From Reticulitermes lucifugus (taxonomy: Eukaryota; Arthropoda; Insecta; Blattodea; Rhinotermitidae): DNA of 32,249 bases. The notes beneath the pieces were generated by a model, which ran no database searches, had not been told where the DNA came from, and saw nothing but the letters and a program-made list of their open reading frames with translations. The number at the start of each line of letters is the position of its first letter. Positions within the stretch are counted from its first letter, which is position 1. Positions 8,946 to 18,462 of this stretch are shown in pieces. The stretch lies in NCBI GenBank assembly GCA_026260175.1, contig JAKCWW010006519.1, positions 1 through 32,249 on the forward strand, written 5' to 3'. Made by a program: the position numbers and the translations under genes.

Positions 8946-10813
8946 GAGCTCAACTTTTTTACTTCTTCACGATAGACCTACTGGCCAGCATAGGTTTCGT
9001 AGCTTTTCGCAATTACAGCAATAGAGTAAGTTGGCAGCAGCCAATTAATTAGACTATGTAAGCAAAAGTCTGCAATTCGTCAAACAACTCCCTCCTCCGC
9101 AAGCAATTTTAATCTAGCTCCATCCATGATCTCAACTCATTCCAATAATATCCATCTCAATGTCATATTCCCATCTCTGTCTCCGTGTTCAAAGCGGCTG
9201 CTTTTTAACAGTGTCCCTACAGCAACACTGTACACATTCTTGTCTCTCCTAACAGAGCTACATATTCTGTTCACCTTCAGCTCTTTATGGCAATAATAAC
9301 ACTATATGAACTACAAAAATTCCAAAGTTCGTCCTTACGTAATATTCTCAAGGCTTCACTGCTTTCAAGCTTTAACAAGATGAAGAGATCAAAACCAGAA
9401 GTTGTCTGCCTTGTTAAGATAGTACTCTGATTTGCATTATAATGAGCTGATGGAGAGCTGCATCTTGGCAGTTGATCAGTAACAGTACTGTTGCTCTGAC
9501 GCACTAAGCTTGCTGTAAATCATTTTATTATGCTCTGTAAACACTGCTGATCTAATATATTGAATACCATACAGCTGTTATCTTGTCCTTCAGTTGTAAA
9601 AGTTAAGTGTGTTTTTGACGGTCGGTGTATTCTGCTGAACACCTGCTGAATCTCATCAAATTTATTAGTCAGAACGTTTGAGATTTTACTTGTTTTTCAA
9701 ACACTGAACGTCTCATGTACGCAAGAAAAACGAGTTTACCACATGACTGAATTAGTTACCAGTAGGAAATTCTGTCTGATTCAAGTGGTCATAAAATGCC
9801 ATCTGTCGACAGCAGTTGCTGGGAATTCGGAGCAAGGACTGTGGGGAAATCCATGGCATCTCGATTTCACGAAACGAATGTAATTTTCACAGTGAGGGAC
9901 GTCAACAAACATTAATGTAAGTAAATCTTAAAATGGATGTCTGCAAGAGTAACTAAATAATTTCATGGAATAGAGACCTTACTAAGAAGCTGATAATTGT
10001 TCAGTGGGTAGAGATACTTCTTGCCTGTTATAAGGAGCACGAAGCTTCAACCTGTGTTCTCAAGAGCCAGCGACCGGAATAAACTGCGAGTCAAAAGAAT
10101 CAAGTCCGTAATATCAAACCGTATTTCTCTGATATCAAATTTAATATCTCCCAATCCATACTTTTGTCTCAAAAGTAGCCATTTTTGCATCATGGTTTCC
10201 GGCTAAACTTCGATGTGCTTTCTCAACTGTCATTCATGCTAAATGAATCCCGTTGTTTCTGTAGAAGTTACATGTCACGTTTCCTTTGTGTCCAAGTATG
10301 TATACATTAAGACATACAGATATGGTGAAAGCAACATTCTATCCATAGTATATATCGAATAAGTAGATATTTGTGCGCATTTTTACGTTCTTGCTACTTT
10401 ACCTCTGGCAAAGCCCATGACACTGATATAACATGACAGATTACCAGCACCTGCGTTACTCTGGACACGCGGCACAGAAAAGGACACTGTCCTGTCAGGA
10501 TGCAAATCCTAGTCTTTCAGTCCACAGTCAATCAATCTGAAGCAAGCATTGGTCTGATATTACACAGTGTAAGCCCTAAACATAGGAAATCAAATATTAA
10601 GATCAAGGTAACCAATAGTGTAGTCAGGCAGTCATCCAACAAGAATGATTAAGGTAAGGACTGCTTTGTGAGAAATTGAGAGATACGGAGAAATATAGAA
10701 GGGACCAGGAAATTCTCCAGAGATCTGTACTTGCAAAGATGACATCACTTCAGAATTCTTTGGAGCGTTGTATTAAGAAAACTGCTAAGACTCTTTTAAA
10801 TAAAAATGACTAT
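8946..10813. other. Gene-poor stretch of about 1.9 kb
   Basis: No gene is seen. CAGTGGGTAGAG at about 10004-10015 looks like a tRNA A box, but the B-box position is too degenerate to call an element. The frames 9277-9504 (-) and 10021-10206 (+) have no recognisable domain. Confidence 0.5.
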
Positions 10814-11045
10814 GGAGTTTCTGGGATGTTACGCCGTATCGAATTATAAATATACACCGACGTTTCGGAAGGAAACATTAACTCCATCTTCAGGGTCAGG
10901 CATACACTTCTTGAACTACTCTACACTGAAGGTGGAGGTAATACTCTCATCCGAAACTTCAGTAACTCTAAGTTATGCAAATCGATAAGGCGTAACATTC
11001 CAGAAATCTCAAATCTTCATCAACACCGCTGTGAAAATCTTAAAC
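10814..11045. mobile_element. Degenerate foldback with CUGAAGA-type modules
   Basis: Inverted arms begin with TTTCTGGGATGTTACGCC (about 10818-10835) and end with its partner GGCGTAACATTCCAGAAATC (about 10989-11008). Each arm contains an outward-reading hammerhead-like module. On the minus strand, CTGAAGA (complement of 10887-10893) is followed by T, GGA...TCC and GAAACGT. On the plus strand, CTGAAGG is near 10926, followed by T, GGA...TCC and GAAAC. The downstream block CACCGCTGTGAAAATC (about 11026-11041) recurs as CACCGCTACGAAAATC near 31115-31130, tying this to the 30950 foldback. The 60-codon frame at 10806-10988 crosses the foldback and is not a gene. Confidence 0.65.
10850..10896 (-). 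ncRNA. Hammerhead-like module, second subclass
   Basis: Read on the minus strand: CTGAAGA (complement of 10887-10893; position 7 of the hammerhead core is free, so A is allowed), extra T, a possible helix II with GGA near the start and TCC next to the GAA, GAA, a bare ACGT at the helix III position (10860-10863), C, then GGT, which can pair with ACC in front of the core. Helix I is only three pairs and a 4-nt ACGT cannot form an internal hairpin. Activity alone is therefore doubtful; pairing between two molecules is conceivable. Confidence 0.45.
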
Positions 11046-11822
11046 CCCGTGACGATCAAGAGCTCGCTACACATGCAGTCTTCCTCAGCCAGATTCTTAA
11101 CATCATCGTCATCATCTTAGAATTAAATATTTAAAAGCCTTAAATTAAAAATTTCAGGCCCTGTAATCCTTGAGTGAAGGGAATTGAAGGTAATAAGTCT
11201 TAATTAGTGTCGGATTTTTTCCAAGTTAAGTTATGATTAACTATTTTAAACTTGGGTTTTTAAGCCGAATAATACTCCGATATTTTTTTATTGTGTACAT
11301 AATGGCCAGCAAGTATTCTGTCCAATGTCTAAGAACGTTACCCATTCTTAGAATATGTAATCTATGGGGCAACACAAACCACGTAAACCACATAACGGTG
11401 CATCAGATTGGGATTCGTTTTTAGGAATTCAGTAAAGCTTATATGTAAAAGCAAATGCCAAGTTTTTAATACTTAGTCTATGAATGTGTATAGCGGTGTG
11501 GAGGCATAGGCCACTAATTCTTAACCAGGAACTAGATGGAAGTGAGTGATCAGCTTCAGGCACCAGCTGCCTTAGACCGAAGGATTACCCGGTATCCACT
11601 GGGGTCTGGTAGATTGCCGGCCGGGAATCGATAGACATTTCCTCTTTTTTCAGCCCGTGGCCTGGTCATTTTATTGCCCGTGCTACCCCGAATCCATCGC
11701 TTTACGAAAAGAGCCCTATTTTATGTCTGAGTTCAGGATCCAGATATTCTACTGCAGGCTTGAAGCAAGAAACGTACTTGCTTAAACCAATCAAAATGTT
11801 AGAGAATATTAAGGAAAATGTG
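11046..11822. other. No gene seen; slightly GC-richer patch
   Basis: The part 11540-11690 has higher GC content than its surroundings (CCGGTATCCACTGGGG, GCCGGCCGGGAATCG) and may be an old repeat, but it has no second copy here. The 63-codon frame 11233-11424 has no domain. Confidence 0.5.
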
Positions 11823-12102
11823 TGGGGCTGGGATTATTTAATCGTTATAGCGACTCGCTACAGGCTGGAAGGTTCGGGGTTCGAAACCAGGTGACAGCAA
11901 GGACTTCTCTTTTCTCCACACCTGTCAAGACTGGTTCTGGGGCCCAAACAGCCTCCTGCAGAATTGGTACAGGCTTCCTTCACCGAGGGAAAAGCGGTCG
12001 AGGCGTGGGGTTGAACATCTTCGCACATGTAGCGCTGAGGTTAAACATGAGTAGACCTATACCTCTACTTCCCTTGTGCTTTCATGGCAACTTACCTTTA
12101 CC
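11823..12102 (+). mobile_element. SINE family B copy 3
   Basis: Head TGGGGCTGGGATTATTTAATCG is diverged in the A box. The B box GGTTCGAAACC lies at 11878-11888. The body has CAGCCTCCTGCAGAATTGG (about 11950), AAAGCGGTCGAGGCGTGGGG (about 11992), GCGCTGAGGTTAAACATGAGTAG, and the tail TTTCATGGCAACTTACCTTTACC. The 143-codon frame 11822-12253 is an accidental reading of this SINE and its flank. Confidence 0.85.
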
Positions 12103-12615
12103 TGATTCACGAATTCGGAGTGTGGTAACCCTCCAAAGCCCTAGAGCCTTTGTCTTATCAAACAACCGACATATCCGCGCAAAAATAAATATATTTTCTT
12201 CAGTGCAACTCGCAGCACCAAGCCGCATTAAATGCCTAACCTTCCCAACGTGATATCATGATAGCGTGCTTCCCATTGTACACCCCCGAGCCAGCAGCCT
12301 CACTCCACAATGCGTGATCACAGTCTTCTAACAGCTGGAGTGTCATCCTGGTAAATGTGGAGTCATTCGCTCTGAAAAGAACTTCAAGTAAATCGTGTTT
12401 TTATATAAAAGAACACGTATATAAGTGGTATGCAGCAGTCTCTGACAGTACGTCAAGTTGGCTCACAGCAACATTCAGCGCCATCCGTTGCACGTGTCAC
12501 GTTCTGAAAAACAAAACTGTGATTGGATATAGCCTAGTTTCCGCTGTACTAATGGGATTTTCAATCCCGGCTTTAGGGCAAAATTTAAGAAAAAGTTATA
12601 CTAAAAACTCTGACG
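12103..12615. other. No gene seen before the twin hairpins
   Basis: The 89-codon frame 12357-12626 crosses this stretch and ends in the first hairpin. It contains one moderately hydrophobic run (around VSAVLMGFSIPALG) but no identifiable family, and I regard it as chance. Confidence 0.45.
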
Positions 12616-12688
12616 AAAAATGTTAAGACGATAGTCTTAACATTTTTTTCCTTTGTGCAGGTCGAAGATATGCGACCTGCACAAAGGA
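12616..12688. repeat. Two adjacent perfect hairpins
   Basis: Hairpin 1: arms 12616-12629 and 12634-12647, 14 perfect pairs (AAAAATGTTAAGAC and complement), loop GATA. One base later, hairpin 2: arms 12649-12664 and 12673-12688, 16 perfect pairs (TCCTTTGTGCAGGTCG and complement), loop AAGATATG. The arms are unrelated to each other. Function is unknown. The perfection suggests recent origin, for example a template-switch event, or a hairpin at a transposon end. They are too short for a typical pre-miRNA. Confidence 0.9.
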
Positions 12689-14963
12689 AGGACAAGGCAG
12701 TAAGTATTGTTAATTTATGAACTGTTTCTACTGCAATTCTGTGCTATCGAAATATAAGTTTGCCACTATCGGCACTTCACCTATATTGAAAGCCCTTTAC
12801 AGTTCTACGGCTTTAGGAATATTATGCATATCAGCCCCTGGTTTTCTAAATTTTTAACACTGGTTTTGCTCAAATCACGAAGGAAGTCCAGAGGATAAGG
12901 TTAACACAAATTTCGCTAAAGAACTTGCAATCATACGGTTAAATTATTACACTACAATTAAGTTACATGTGCTGTTTTAGTATACTATAGATATCTAAAC
13001 ACAATCATCTTGCCTGTAAAAGGTACTTTGAATCACCGTACGATGAGAGTACACTCATACTTACAGCGAAATTGTGGGTTCAGCCAGAACAGCGAAGGGC
13101 CCACTTCACGTGTCGGATTGACTTCCAGAATGTTACTGTTTAAAGGACCCAAACAAGTGAAATTTTTAAGAAGTCAGTTCTGGTCATTTAGGGTGACTGC
13201 TCCGACAATTTCGATTACGTTGCAACAATTGTGTTACCTTAATTTCGGATCCCCTCCCCTTGTAAATCCAATTTACATATTCTTTACAAGACCAAGAGAT
13301 AAGTTTTAAACTTTTTAAGCTTATTCCTTTTGCATTCTTCTGTGCCACTTCTATGTCAAACCGCACTCTGCGAGTAAGCCTTGTTTCTTTCTTTGCAGAA
13401 ATTAATCCCAATAAAACATAGGCCTATAACTGAGAAAAAGGGGAGGAAAATGCCCCTTATTACTGTTACAAGGGTAAAAGTTTTCTCATTAACTGATATT
13501 AAGATAAGGTCAATAATAAAAAAGAGATGTTAAAACGCCTGACTTAAATTGCGTAAAATTTTAAGAAGCTTGTGATGAATTGGAAATAATGACAAAAGTG
13601 ATCGTGATTTATTTTAAAGTAGAGTCTACTTTTACACGCCATTTCCAGGAGAAAACCTGAAGAAAACGCTCAGGATCTTCGGTCTCCGGGCTGATATTCG
13701 AAAAATGGACCTCCGAAAGAGAAAGAAATTGTATTAACCACCTAAAATCGCTAGCCAGTTAAATGCATTGCTGTGTTCGTGCGGTTTGATTTCCATAACA
13801 AATGAAACTCCTTTATCGCCGGATGATCTGCTTGTCACAGTTTCTGTTTTGTTGGCGCTTCGCATCACATATACTTGGGCCTCACACTTTCTCATCATCA
13901 CTGCGATTAAAAGCAGACACACAATAGGGCAACTATATCAAGACGGTTACGTGCAAACGCTAGTAATATTAGTGATTTACATTTCATGCTCATCTCGGAT
14001 ATGATAGTAAGTTACTCTAAGCGCAGTGGCGCAGATGGACGAGTCCACTTGGTTTCACCATGAGCAGAGGGAAAATAATTTCGATATCACACTACCGTCT
14101 GTAAATACATGACTTGTACTGTCTGCGCGCCTAGAATCCCCTCCACCACTTTTCCCCTCGCATTCTCCTCTTGCGCACAGGTGTGTGCCATAACTTCTCT
14201 TTCGGGCAACATATTTTCTTTTCCTATAAAGCAATATTTGACACTATGTGTACCGAAAGGCGCTCTAAAATTTAAGAATGATCACCTCAAAGCAGAAGGG
14301 GCGTTCAAAATATTTCATCAGCTGAAGTGGCAATACCTAAGGACTGGAGGTTTGTCTCTTGCCCGAGACAAGACTCTTACAGACTGATATAAAGTCTTAT
14401 TCCGACAAATGTACACGGTGCAGATAACATAATGTCTTACAGACTGAGTTCGAAGGTTAAAATTCTGCCCTCGGTATCCTTGTTTGTAGCTGCTGACTTT
14501 ACACATACATTTGGTGGAAACAGAACGGAAAATATTAATATCAAGTAACATACATAGTAAAAAATTATGCATCAGTTATGTAAAATGAAGCTGTTGAAGC
14601 ATATATTGGCATTACACTTAATGACCGCCCTCTTTATATTCTTATAGCGATTGATGTTACAGGCTTCAGTACCTGCTTTTTTTTTAAATACATGCCTTTT
14701 TGTTTATACATTAACAACAACTTTTCAATTCTGTAAAAAAACAAGTATTTATTACGTAATATAAATCTTTATATTATATTTTATTATATTATATTACTTG
14801 CCTTTATAAAACTAAGGACGGCTAATATTTCACATAATTTACAGCTCAAATCTGGCTGAAGTACGTCATATTAAAATCACTTTTAAATGTATGTTGTTTT
14901 GATAAACAACAGATCGTGCAGGCTTTGTCAACTACAGTTACTTATTAGGCCTTATTCCATAGT
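12689..14963. other. Gene-poor AT-rich stretch of about 2.3 kb
   Basis: No exon or named repeat was found. The frames 13010-13309 (99 codons), 13184-13411 (-), 13734-13922 (-), 14109-14387 and 14318-14572 (-) show no domain, and several overlap on opposite strands. GTGGCGCAGATGG near 14026 is A-box-like without a B box. A TTATA-type AT-rich patch lies at about 14765-14800. Confidence 0.5.
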
Positions 14964-15033
14964 CGCAAACACATAACACCACAAAAAACATAACGTTTCG
15001 GAATTACCTGTTTCCGTCTTTATGTGTTTTGCG
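14964..15033 (-). mobile_element. Decayed hammerhead-like module in inverted repeat
   Basis: Outer arms CGCAAACACATAA (14964-14976) and TTATGTGTTTTGCG (15020-15033) are imperfect inverted repeats. Between them, the minus strand reads AAAGA, C, GGAA...TTCC, GAA, ACGT. This is the second-subclass hammerhead-like order with a four-pair helix II (15012-15015 with 15000-15003), GAA at the complement of 14997-14999 and ACGT at 14993-14996. The core is damaged (ATAAAGA instead of CTGAAGA). Confidence 0.45.
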
Positions 15034-15287
15034 GAAAGGTGTGTTTTTTAAGTGTAGTGTGTTTCCGACATTGGAAAAAGTCCTCATAAATATAGCGGAC
15101 AAAGCCTACGTGAAACCATTGTCAAAAATGTATGTGATTTACATGACTCAGTTACCAGTGCGTGTATTCTACGATGTGTGCATACATAATATTGTAAAAT
15201 ACTTGTGGAATTTGAGGTTATCACAGCGGTGTTGAAGGAGGTTTGAGTCTTCTGGGAAGTTAGAAGGTCTCGATTGGCAAAGCCATC

Positions 15288-15324
15288 AACTTTCGAAGAA
15301 GCGTTATGGGTTCATCTTCAGGGT
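15288..15324 (-). mobile_element. Decayed hammerhead-like module, lone
   Basis: On the minus strand GACCCTGAAGA is followed by T, then GAA...TTC (three pairs), GAA and AGTT. The core CTGAAGA is the complement of 15315-15321 and the GAA the complement of 15292-15294. The upstream phrase TTGGACTGCTTGACCC on the minus strand is shared with the module at 28520-28575, which shows common descent. Confidence 0.45.
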
Positions 15325-15340
15325 CAAGCAGTCCAAGAAG

Positions 15341-15999
15341 AGTAAATTAGGTCTCTTCCTGAAAATTATTGTTCTTAAAACTAGTAAAAGCGTGTGTCTA
15401 TACGAATGCAGAGGAAGGCAGTTAAATTATAACTTACAGGAATAAGAAGAAAATATATAATACAGTACTTAGGAAGGAGAAATGGAAACTTACCCATACT
15501 TTTGTTCGGAACGAATAAAGGCCAGGAAGTACTATGTACACCAAGTCAGGTATGGGCCTGTCTCCCTTTTCGCAGTATGAAGACTTGTGTCGCATTCAAG
15601 TTCTGGGCAGGTTTGTTGCAAATAATGAAAGAGATGTACAGTGACAAAGCTTTTGCAAACTTATATTGCTTCCTGGCATTCCCTTTGATATTTGCCGCTC
15701 GTTCCAATACTCTTCACTGATGAAAGTAGAAGAGGAATGTTTGGCAAAGAAACAGGTGTCTGCCCAAACCAAATAGACAAAACCAGAAATCCTCCATCAT
15801 AAATCTCTAGTCACAAGGCCACTCATAAAAACAGGAGAAACACAGGCCCTTCTTATGAACATGGGCATCATAAACCGCGCTTTGTGTTAAATTTAAAATT
15901 GCAATAAACAAATCAGAAGGAGACCTTCATAAAATCTATTTATTTTCCAGCTCGCGAAAACATTCTTTGTCCTTACAATATCCGAAATTTCCTTACCAT
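15341..15999. other. No gene seen
   Basis: About 660 bases. The 72-codon frame 15502-15720 has no domain, no splice-like context I can defend and no repeat counterpart in the window. Confidence 0.45.
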
Positions 16000-16065
16000 T
16001 GATTAACTCACACCAACAAATGCACCAAAACAAGTTTTGTCATTGGTTTCTTTGTCAAAAGATTA

Positions 16066-16110
16066 CCCCAATACGCGTTTCGGCACTTCTACATTTCCAT
16101 CATCAGGGGG
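16066..16110 (-). ncRNA. Hammerhead-like ribozyme in left arm
   Basis: On the minus strand: CCCC (complement of 16107-16110), CTGATGA (16100-16106), extra T (16099), GGAA...TGCC (helix II weakened by one change relative to the right arm), GAA (16079-16081), ACGCGTAT as helix III (16071-16078; one mispair), T (16070), GGGG (16066-16069). The core is intact, but helices II and III are each damaged by one substitution compared with 16253-16297. Confidence 0.6.
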
Positions 16111-16252
16111 ATCGTTGAAGTTTTACGTAGACCAATGTTCTTGAGTTACATCAGAACAGTTAAGGCTGTGTATGGTTGTAATATTACCATACACAGCCTC
16201 AACTGTTCTGATGTAACTCAAGAACATCGGTCTATGTAAAAACTTCAACGAT

Positions 16253-16297
16253 CCCCCTGATGATGGCAATGTAGAAGTGCCGAAATGCGTATTGGGG
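16253..16297 (+). ncRNA. Hammerhead-like ribozyme in right arm
   Basis: Helix I CCCC (16253-16256) pairs with GGGG (16294-16297). The intact core CTGATGA is at 16257-16263 and an extra T at 16264. Helix II GGCA/TGCC is at 16265-16268 and 16278-16281 with a 9-base loop, followed by GAA (16282-16284), helix III ATGCGTAT (16285-16292, three pairs including one G-T) and T (16293) at the cleavage position. The open helix is helix I, making it type I, the form known from Penelope-like elements. Outside helix I, GAT and ATC could extend pairing past a two-base bulge. Confidence 0.7.
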
Positions 16298-16611
16298 TAA
16301 TCTTTTAACAAAGAAACCAATGACAAAACTTGTTTTGGTGCATTTGTTGGTGTGAGTTAATCAATTGTACAAAAATGCACGGTGAATATAATGTGAAATT
16401 CTTTACCATGTTCAAAAGAGTAAGCCTTTCCTGTTCTGAATCAAAATTAATAAATTTCACTTTTGTATTTTACATCTCTGATAATTCCATTTAATATTAT
16501 CCTCCCATCTATACCTAAGTCTCTCAGGTATGCTAATTCCTTCACATTTCGCAGTTAAGAATCTGCCATGCATTCATAAGCTTTTTTATAAGGGATACAT
16601 GTATCTCTATG

Positions 16612-16903
16612 AGCCGGGATAGAGCAGTCGGTGAAGTGACTACGATAAGGGATGGATGGTTGAGGAATGGGTTTTCTGTTCCTAGCAAGCGTCAGAGATT
16701 TAAATATCCTCTGAAGCGTCCAGATAGGCTGTCGGAAACACCCAGCTTCTTATTCAATAGCTAAAGGAGACTTTTTTTTCTTGGAGTTGTAGCTGAGCGG
16801 CATGAAAACTTACCACTCATGTCCATGAATTAAGAATGGGTGAAGCTATGTCTCTTCCCGCTCTTATGTCTTCATGGCGTGAATATGAACAACTTCACTT
16901 CTA
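16612..16903 (+). mobile_element. SINE family C copy 3
   Basis: Head GAGCCGGGATAGAGCAGTCG with A box TAGAGCAGTCGG at 16620-16631 resembles the family B head. The B box is decayed. The body ATATCCTCTGAAGCGTCC (about 16698) matches CTCTCCTCTGAAATATCC of copy 2, and the tail AGAATGGGTGAAGCTATG...TCTTCATGGCGTG runs from about 16841 to 16881. This copy links the B and C families, since its head is B-like and its tail C-like. Confidence 0.7.
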
Positions 16904-17311
16904 CATGCATCTTCATTTTTTCTACATGCTTTCGTGACCCTTAAAATAAGTTGTGAAGATTAAAAATTTTGAACCTCGATATTATGCAATTTTTTTGGTC
17001 TTCTGTTATTTGCTGACCCTTACGCCCAGATATTCTCAACAGCACCATATTCTTAGAAAACGTCAACCCGCGTTCTTCCTTCGGAAAGAGAGCTATGGAA
17101 GAATCACTCACGGTTCTGTTTCCGTTACAAAGTGGCACTAAGCCACACAGCCATATACGCAATTTGCTTGTAATTCTGTGTGCGGTGTGTGGTGTCCACA
17201 ACCTCAATTACTCCCAGGTGATTTGTGAGTTAATATTTGGCACATTCATTCGAATGAGCATGTATGAGCTACGTCATGCAAACCTGAGATTTAAGGCTGT
17301 AATTACGTAAA
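16904..17311. other. No gene seen
   Basis: About 400 bases between two SINE C copies. Overlapping opposite-strand frames (16941-17207 -, 16953-17141 +, 17095-17310 +) have no domain. Confidence 0.45.
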
Positions 17312-17435
17312 GCGGCAGAGACGTGAAGCCGCCCACTCACCCCTATACAATGCTGAGTTTTAAAATGAGTGGAGCTAAACTCCACTCCACTTACATGTCT
17401 TCATGGCGTGTGTAGGAAAGTCGTTACCTTATACT
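17312..17435 (+). mobile_element. SINE family C copy 4, 5'-truncated
   Basis: Only the 3' part is present: GCGGCAGAGACGTGAAGCC, CCACTCACCCC, AATGAGTGGAGCTAAACTCC and TCTTCATGGCGTGTGTAGG...CGTTACCTTA. No tRNA-like head precedes it. A 5' truncation is the usual outcome of incomplete reverse transcription. Confidence 0.7.
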
Positions 17436-17499
17436 TGCGGTGAATAATTATTAAGATTACAGTACGGTATTCTGGTACGTCAAGATTCCATTTTCTGAG

Positions 17500-17568
17500 A
17501 TACACACCGAAGTTTCGGGGAAAAATCTCCATATTGGGTTTCTGTTTCATGCACAGCTTCAGTGTGGA
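17500..17568 (-). mobile_element. Decayed hammerhead-like module
   Basis: On the minus strand, CACACTGAAGC, a long poorly paired middle, CCCCGAAACTTCGGTGTG. The order ACTGAAG ... CCGAAAC ... CGGTGT parallels the module at 10850-10896, and CACA/TGTG could form helix I. The core ends in GC instead of GA and helix II is not convincing. Confidence 0.35.
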
Positions 17569-17975
17569 CTGTAGATAGAGAGAAAGGCTTAAGTTTTTAG
17601 ACAGATGTTAAAATGTGTGGGAGAGGTAAAAGAGAATTAATTTAAAGAATTTTACTGGCGAAGAACTGGTTATATTAGCTCCTCGGTTTAAGCCACCTAC
17701 GGCGTTGCGCTGCCTGAAATTCTGGATCATGAAGTGCCGTGGCCGAGACTTTTCAATTTTTCCATTACCTTAAGCAGATGGGACCTGCGCCAGCCGTACT
17801 TGCAAAAACAACTACTTCCTTAGGAAAACCATTTACCAGCAACCTTTCCCTACATGCAGCAAGCCTTTTTGTTGTTCTCTGTTGTTGCTGTTGTTCTTTA
17901 CAACTTCAGCCTTGGTAATTAAGTTTTATATAACCAACATATTGCACATAGATATAAGTAAATAAAATTATCACT

Positions 17976-18020
17976 AACCCTACATATGTTTCGGCTCAAA
18001 ATGAGCCATCATCAGGGGTT
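17976..18020 (-). ncRNA. Best hammerhead-like ribozyme of the window
   Basis: All parts are intact on the minus strand. Helix I AACCC/GGGTT (18016-18020 with 17976-17980), core CTGATGA (complement of 18009-18015), extra T (18008), helix II GGCTCA/TGAGCC, six perfect pairs with a 3-base loop (18002-18007 and 17993-17998), GAA (17990-17992), self-complementary helix III ACATATGT (17982-17989) and A at the cleavage position (17981), giving a GUA cleavage triplet. It is open at helix I (type I). The only departure from the textbook motif is the single U between the core and helix II. Hammerheads cleave their own RNA and process multimeric transcripts of retroelements; activity here is inferred only. 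Confidence 0.75.
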
Positions 18021-18358
18021 TCTACTATATAAGCTTCCACTGTGTTCACCTTCTTCGTCAATGGAACATAACCAACCAAACCAACAAGGACGAAGACCCA
18101 TAAATACAAACATAACCACAGAAGAAAGTTTCCGCCACAGCACGGCGCTTCATCTGTCTCCTACTCGACTCCATCAACGAGCTACAAAACCAGGCTACTT
18201 TTCTACAGCGTACATCACGACTACCGTCCACAACAACACATCTATTACAGTGCACAGTGTTATAGTTGCCCGATTCCATGGATCAAGCAAAACTCTCAAT
18301 ACATGTTTTTTTAAACATTGACGAAGAAGGTGAACACAGTGGAAGCTTATATAGTAGA

Positions 18359-18403
18359 AACCCCTGATGATGGCTCATTTTGAGCAGAAACATATGTAGG
18401 GTT
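18359..18403 (+). ncRNA. Hammerhead-like ribozyme, mirror copy
   Basis: Helix I AACCC (18359-18363) with GGGTT (18399-18403); CTGATGA 18364-18370; extra T 18371; helix II GCTCA/TGAGC (18373-18377 and 18381-18385), the closing G-C pair lost by a C-to-A change at 18386; GAA 18387-18389; ACATATGT 18390-18397; A at 18398. Loss of the closing pair next to GAA may impair activity relative to the left-arm copy. Confidence 0.7.
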
Positions 18404-18462
18404 AGTGACAATTTTATTTACTTATATCTATGTGCAATATGTTGGTTATATAAAACTTTATT

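Larger units (their letters stand above)
16000..16362. mobile_element. Near-perfect long foldback with two hammerheads
   Basis: Two arms of about 177 bp (16000-16176 and 16186-16362) are inverted copies separated by 9 bases (TGTAATATT), with only a few substitutions and single-base indels between them. The ends read GATTAACTCACACCAACAAA inward from the left. The terminal word CCAACAAATGCAC is shared with the foldback at 1143-1457. Each arm carries an outward-reading hammerhead-like unit (minus at 16066-16110, plus at 16253-16297). High arm identity implies recent formation or gene conversion. The layout fits head-to-head terminal repeats of a Penelope-like element or a non-autonomous derivative. 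No coding sequence is present. The 67-codon frame at 16123-16326 (-) is inside the foldback. Confidence 0.85.
17917..18462. mobile_element. Long foldback with two hammerheads and spacer
   Basis: Arms 17917-18063 and 18316-18462 are about 147 bp inverted copies with few differences, around a unique spacer 18064-18315 (252 bp). The outer ends contain ACCAACATATTGCAC, a close variant of the CCAACAAATGCAC terminal word of two other foldbacks here. Each arm holds an outward-reading hammerhead unit (17976-18020 minus, 18359-18403 plus). The spacer has no recognised coding domain; the frames 17986-18321 (+) and 18058-18279 (-) cross it on opposite strands. I infer a non-autonomous Penelope-like or retrozyme-like element with head-to-head termini. 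Confidence 0.85.

Noticed and set aside
10002..10060. tRNA-like A box CAGTGGGTAGAG
   Set aside because: The expected B-box position is degenerate (AGCTTCAACCT) and stems do not pair.
11822..12253. 143-codon open frame
   Set aside because: It coincides with SINE B copy 3; the same region in other copies is interrupted in different ways.
14023..14060. tRNA-like A box GTGGCGCAGATGG
   Set aside because: No B box downstream; too little to call a SINE.
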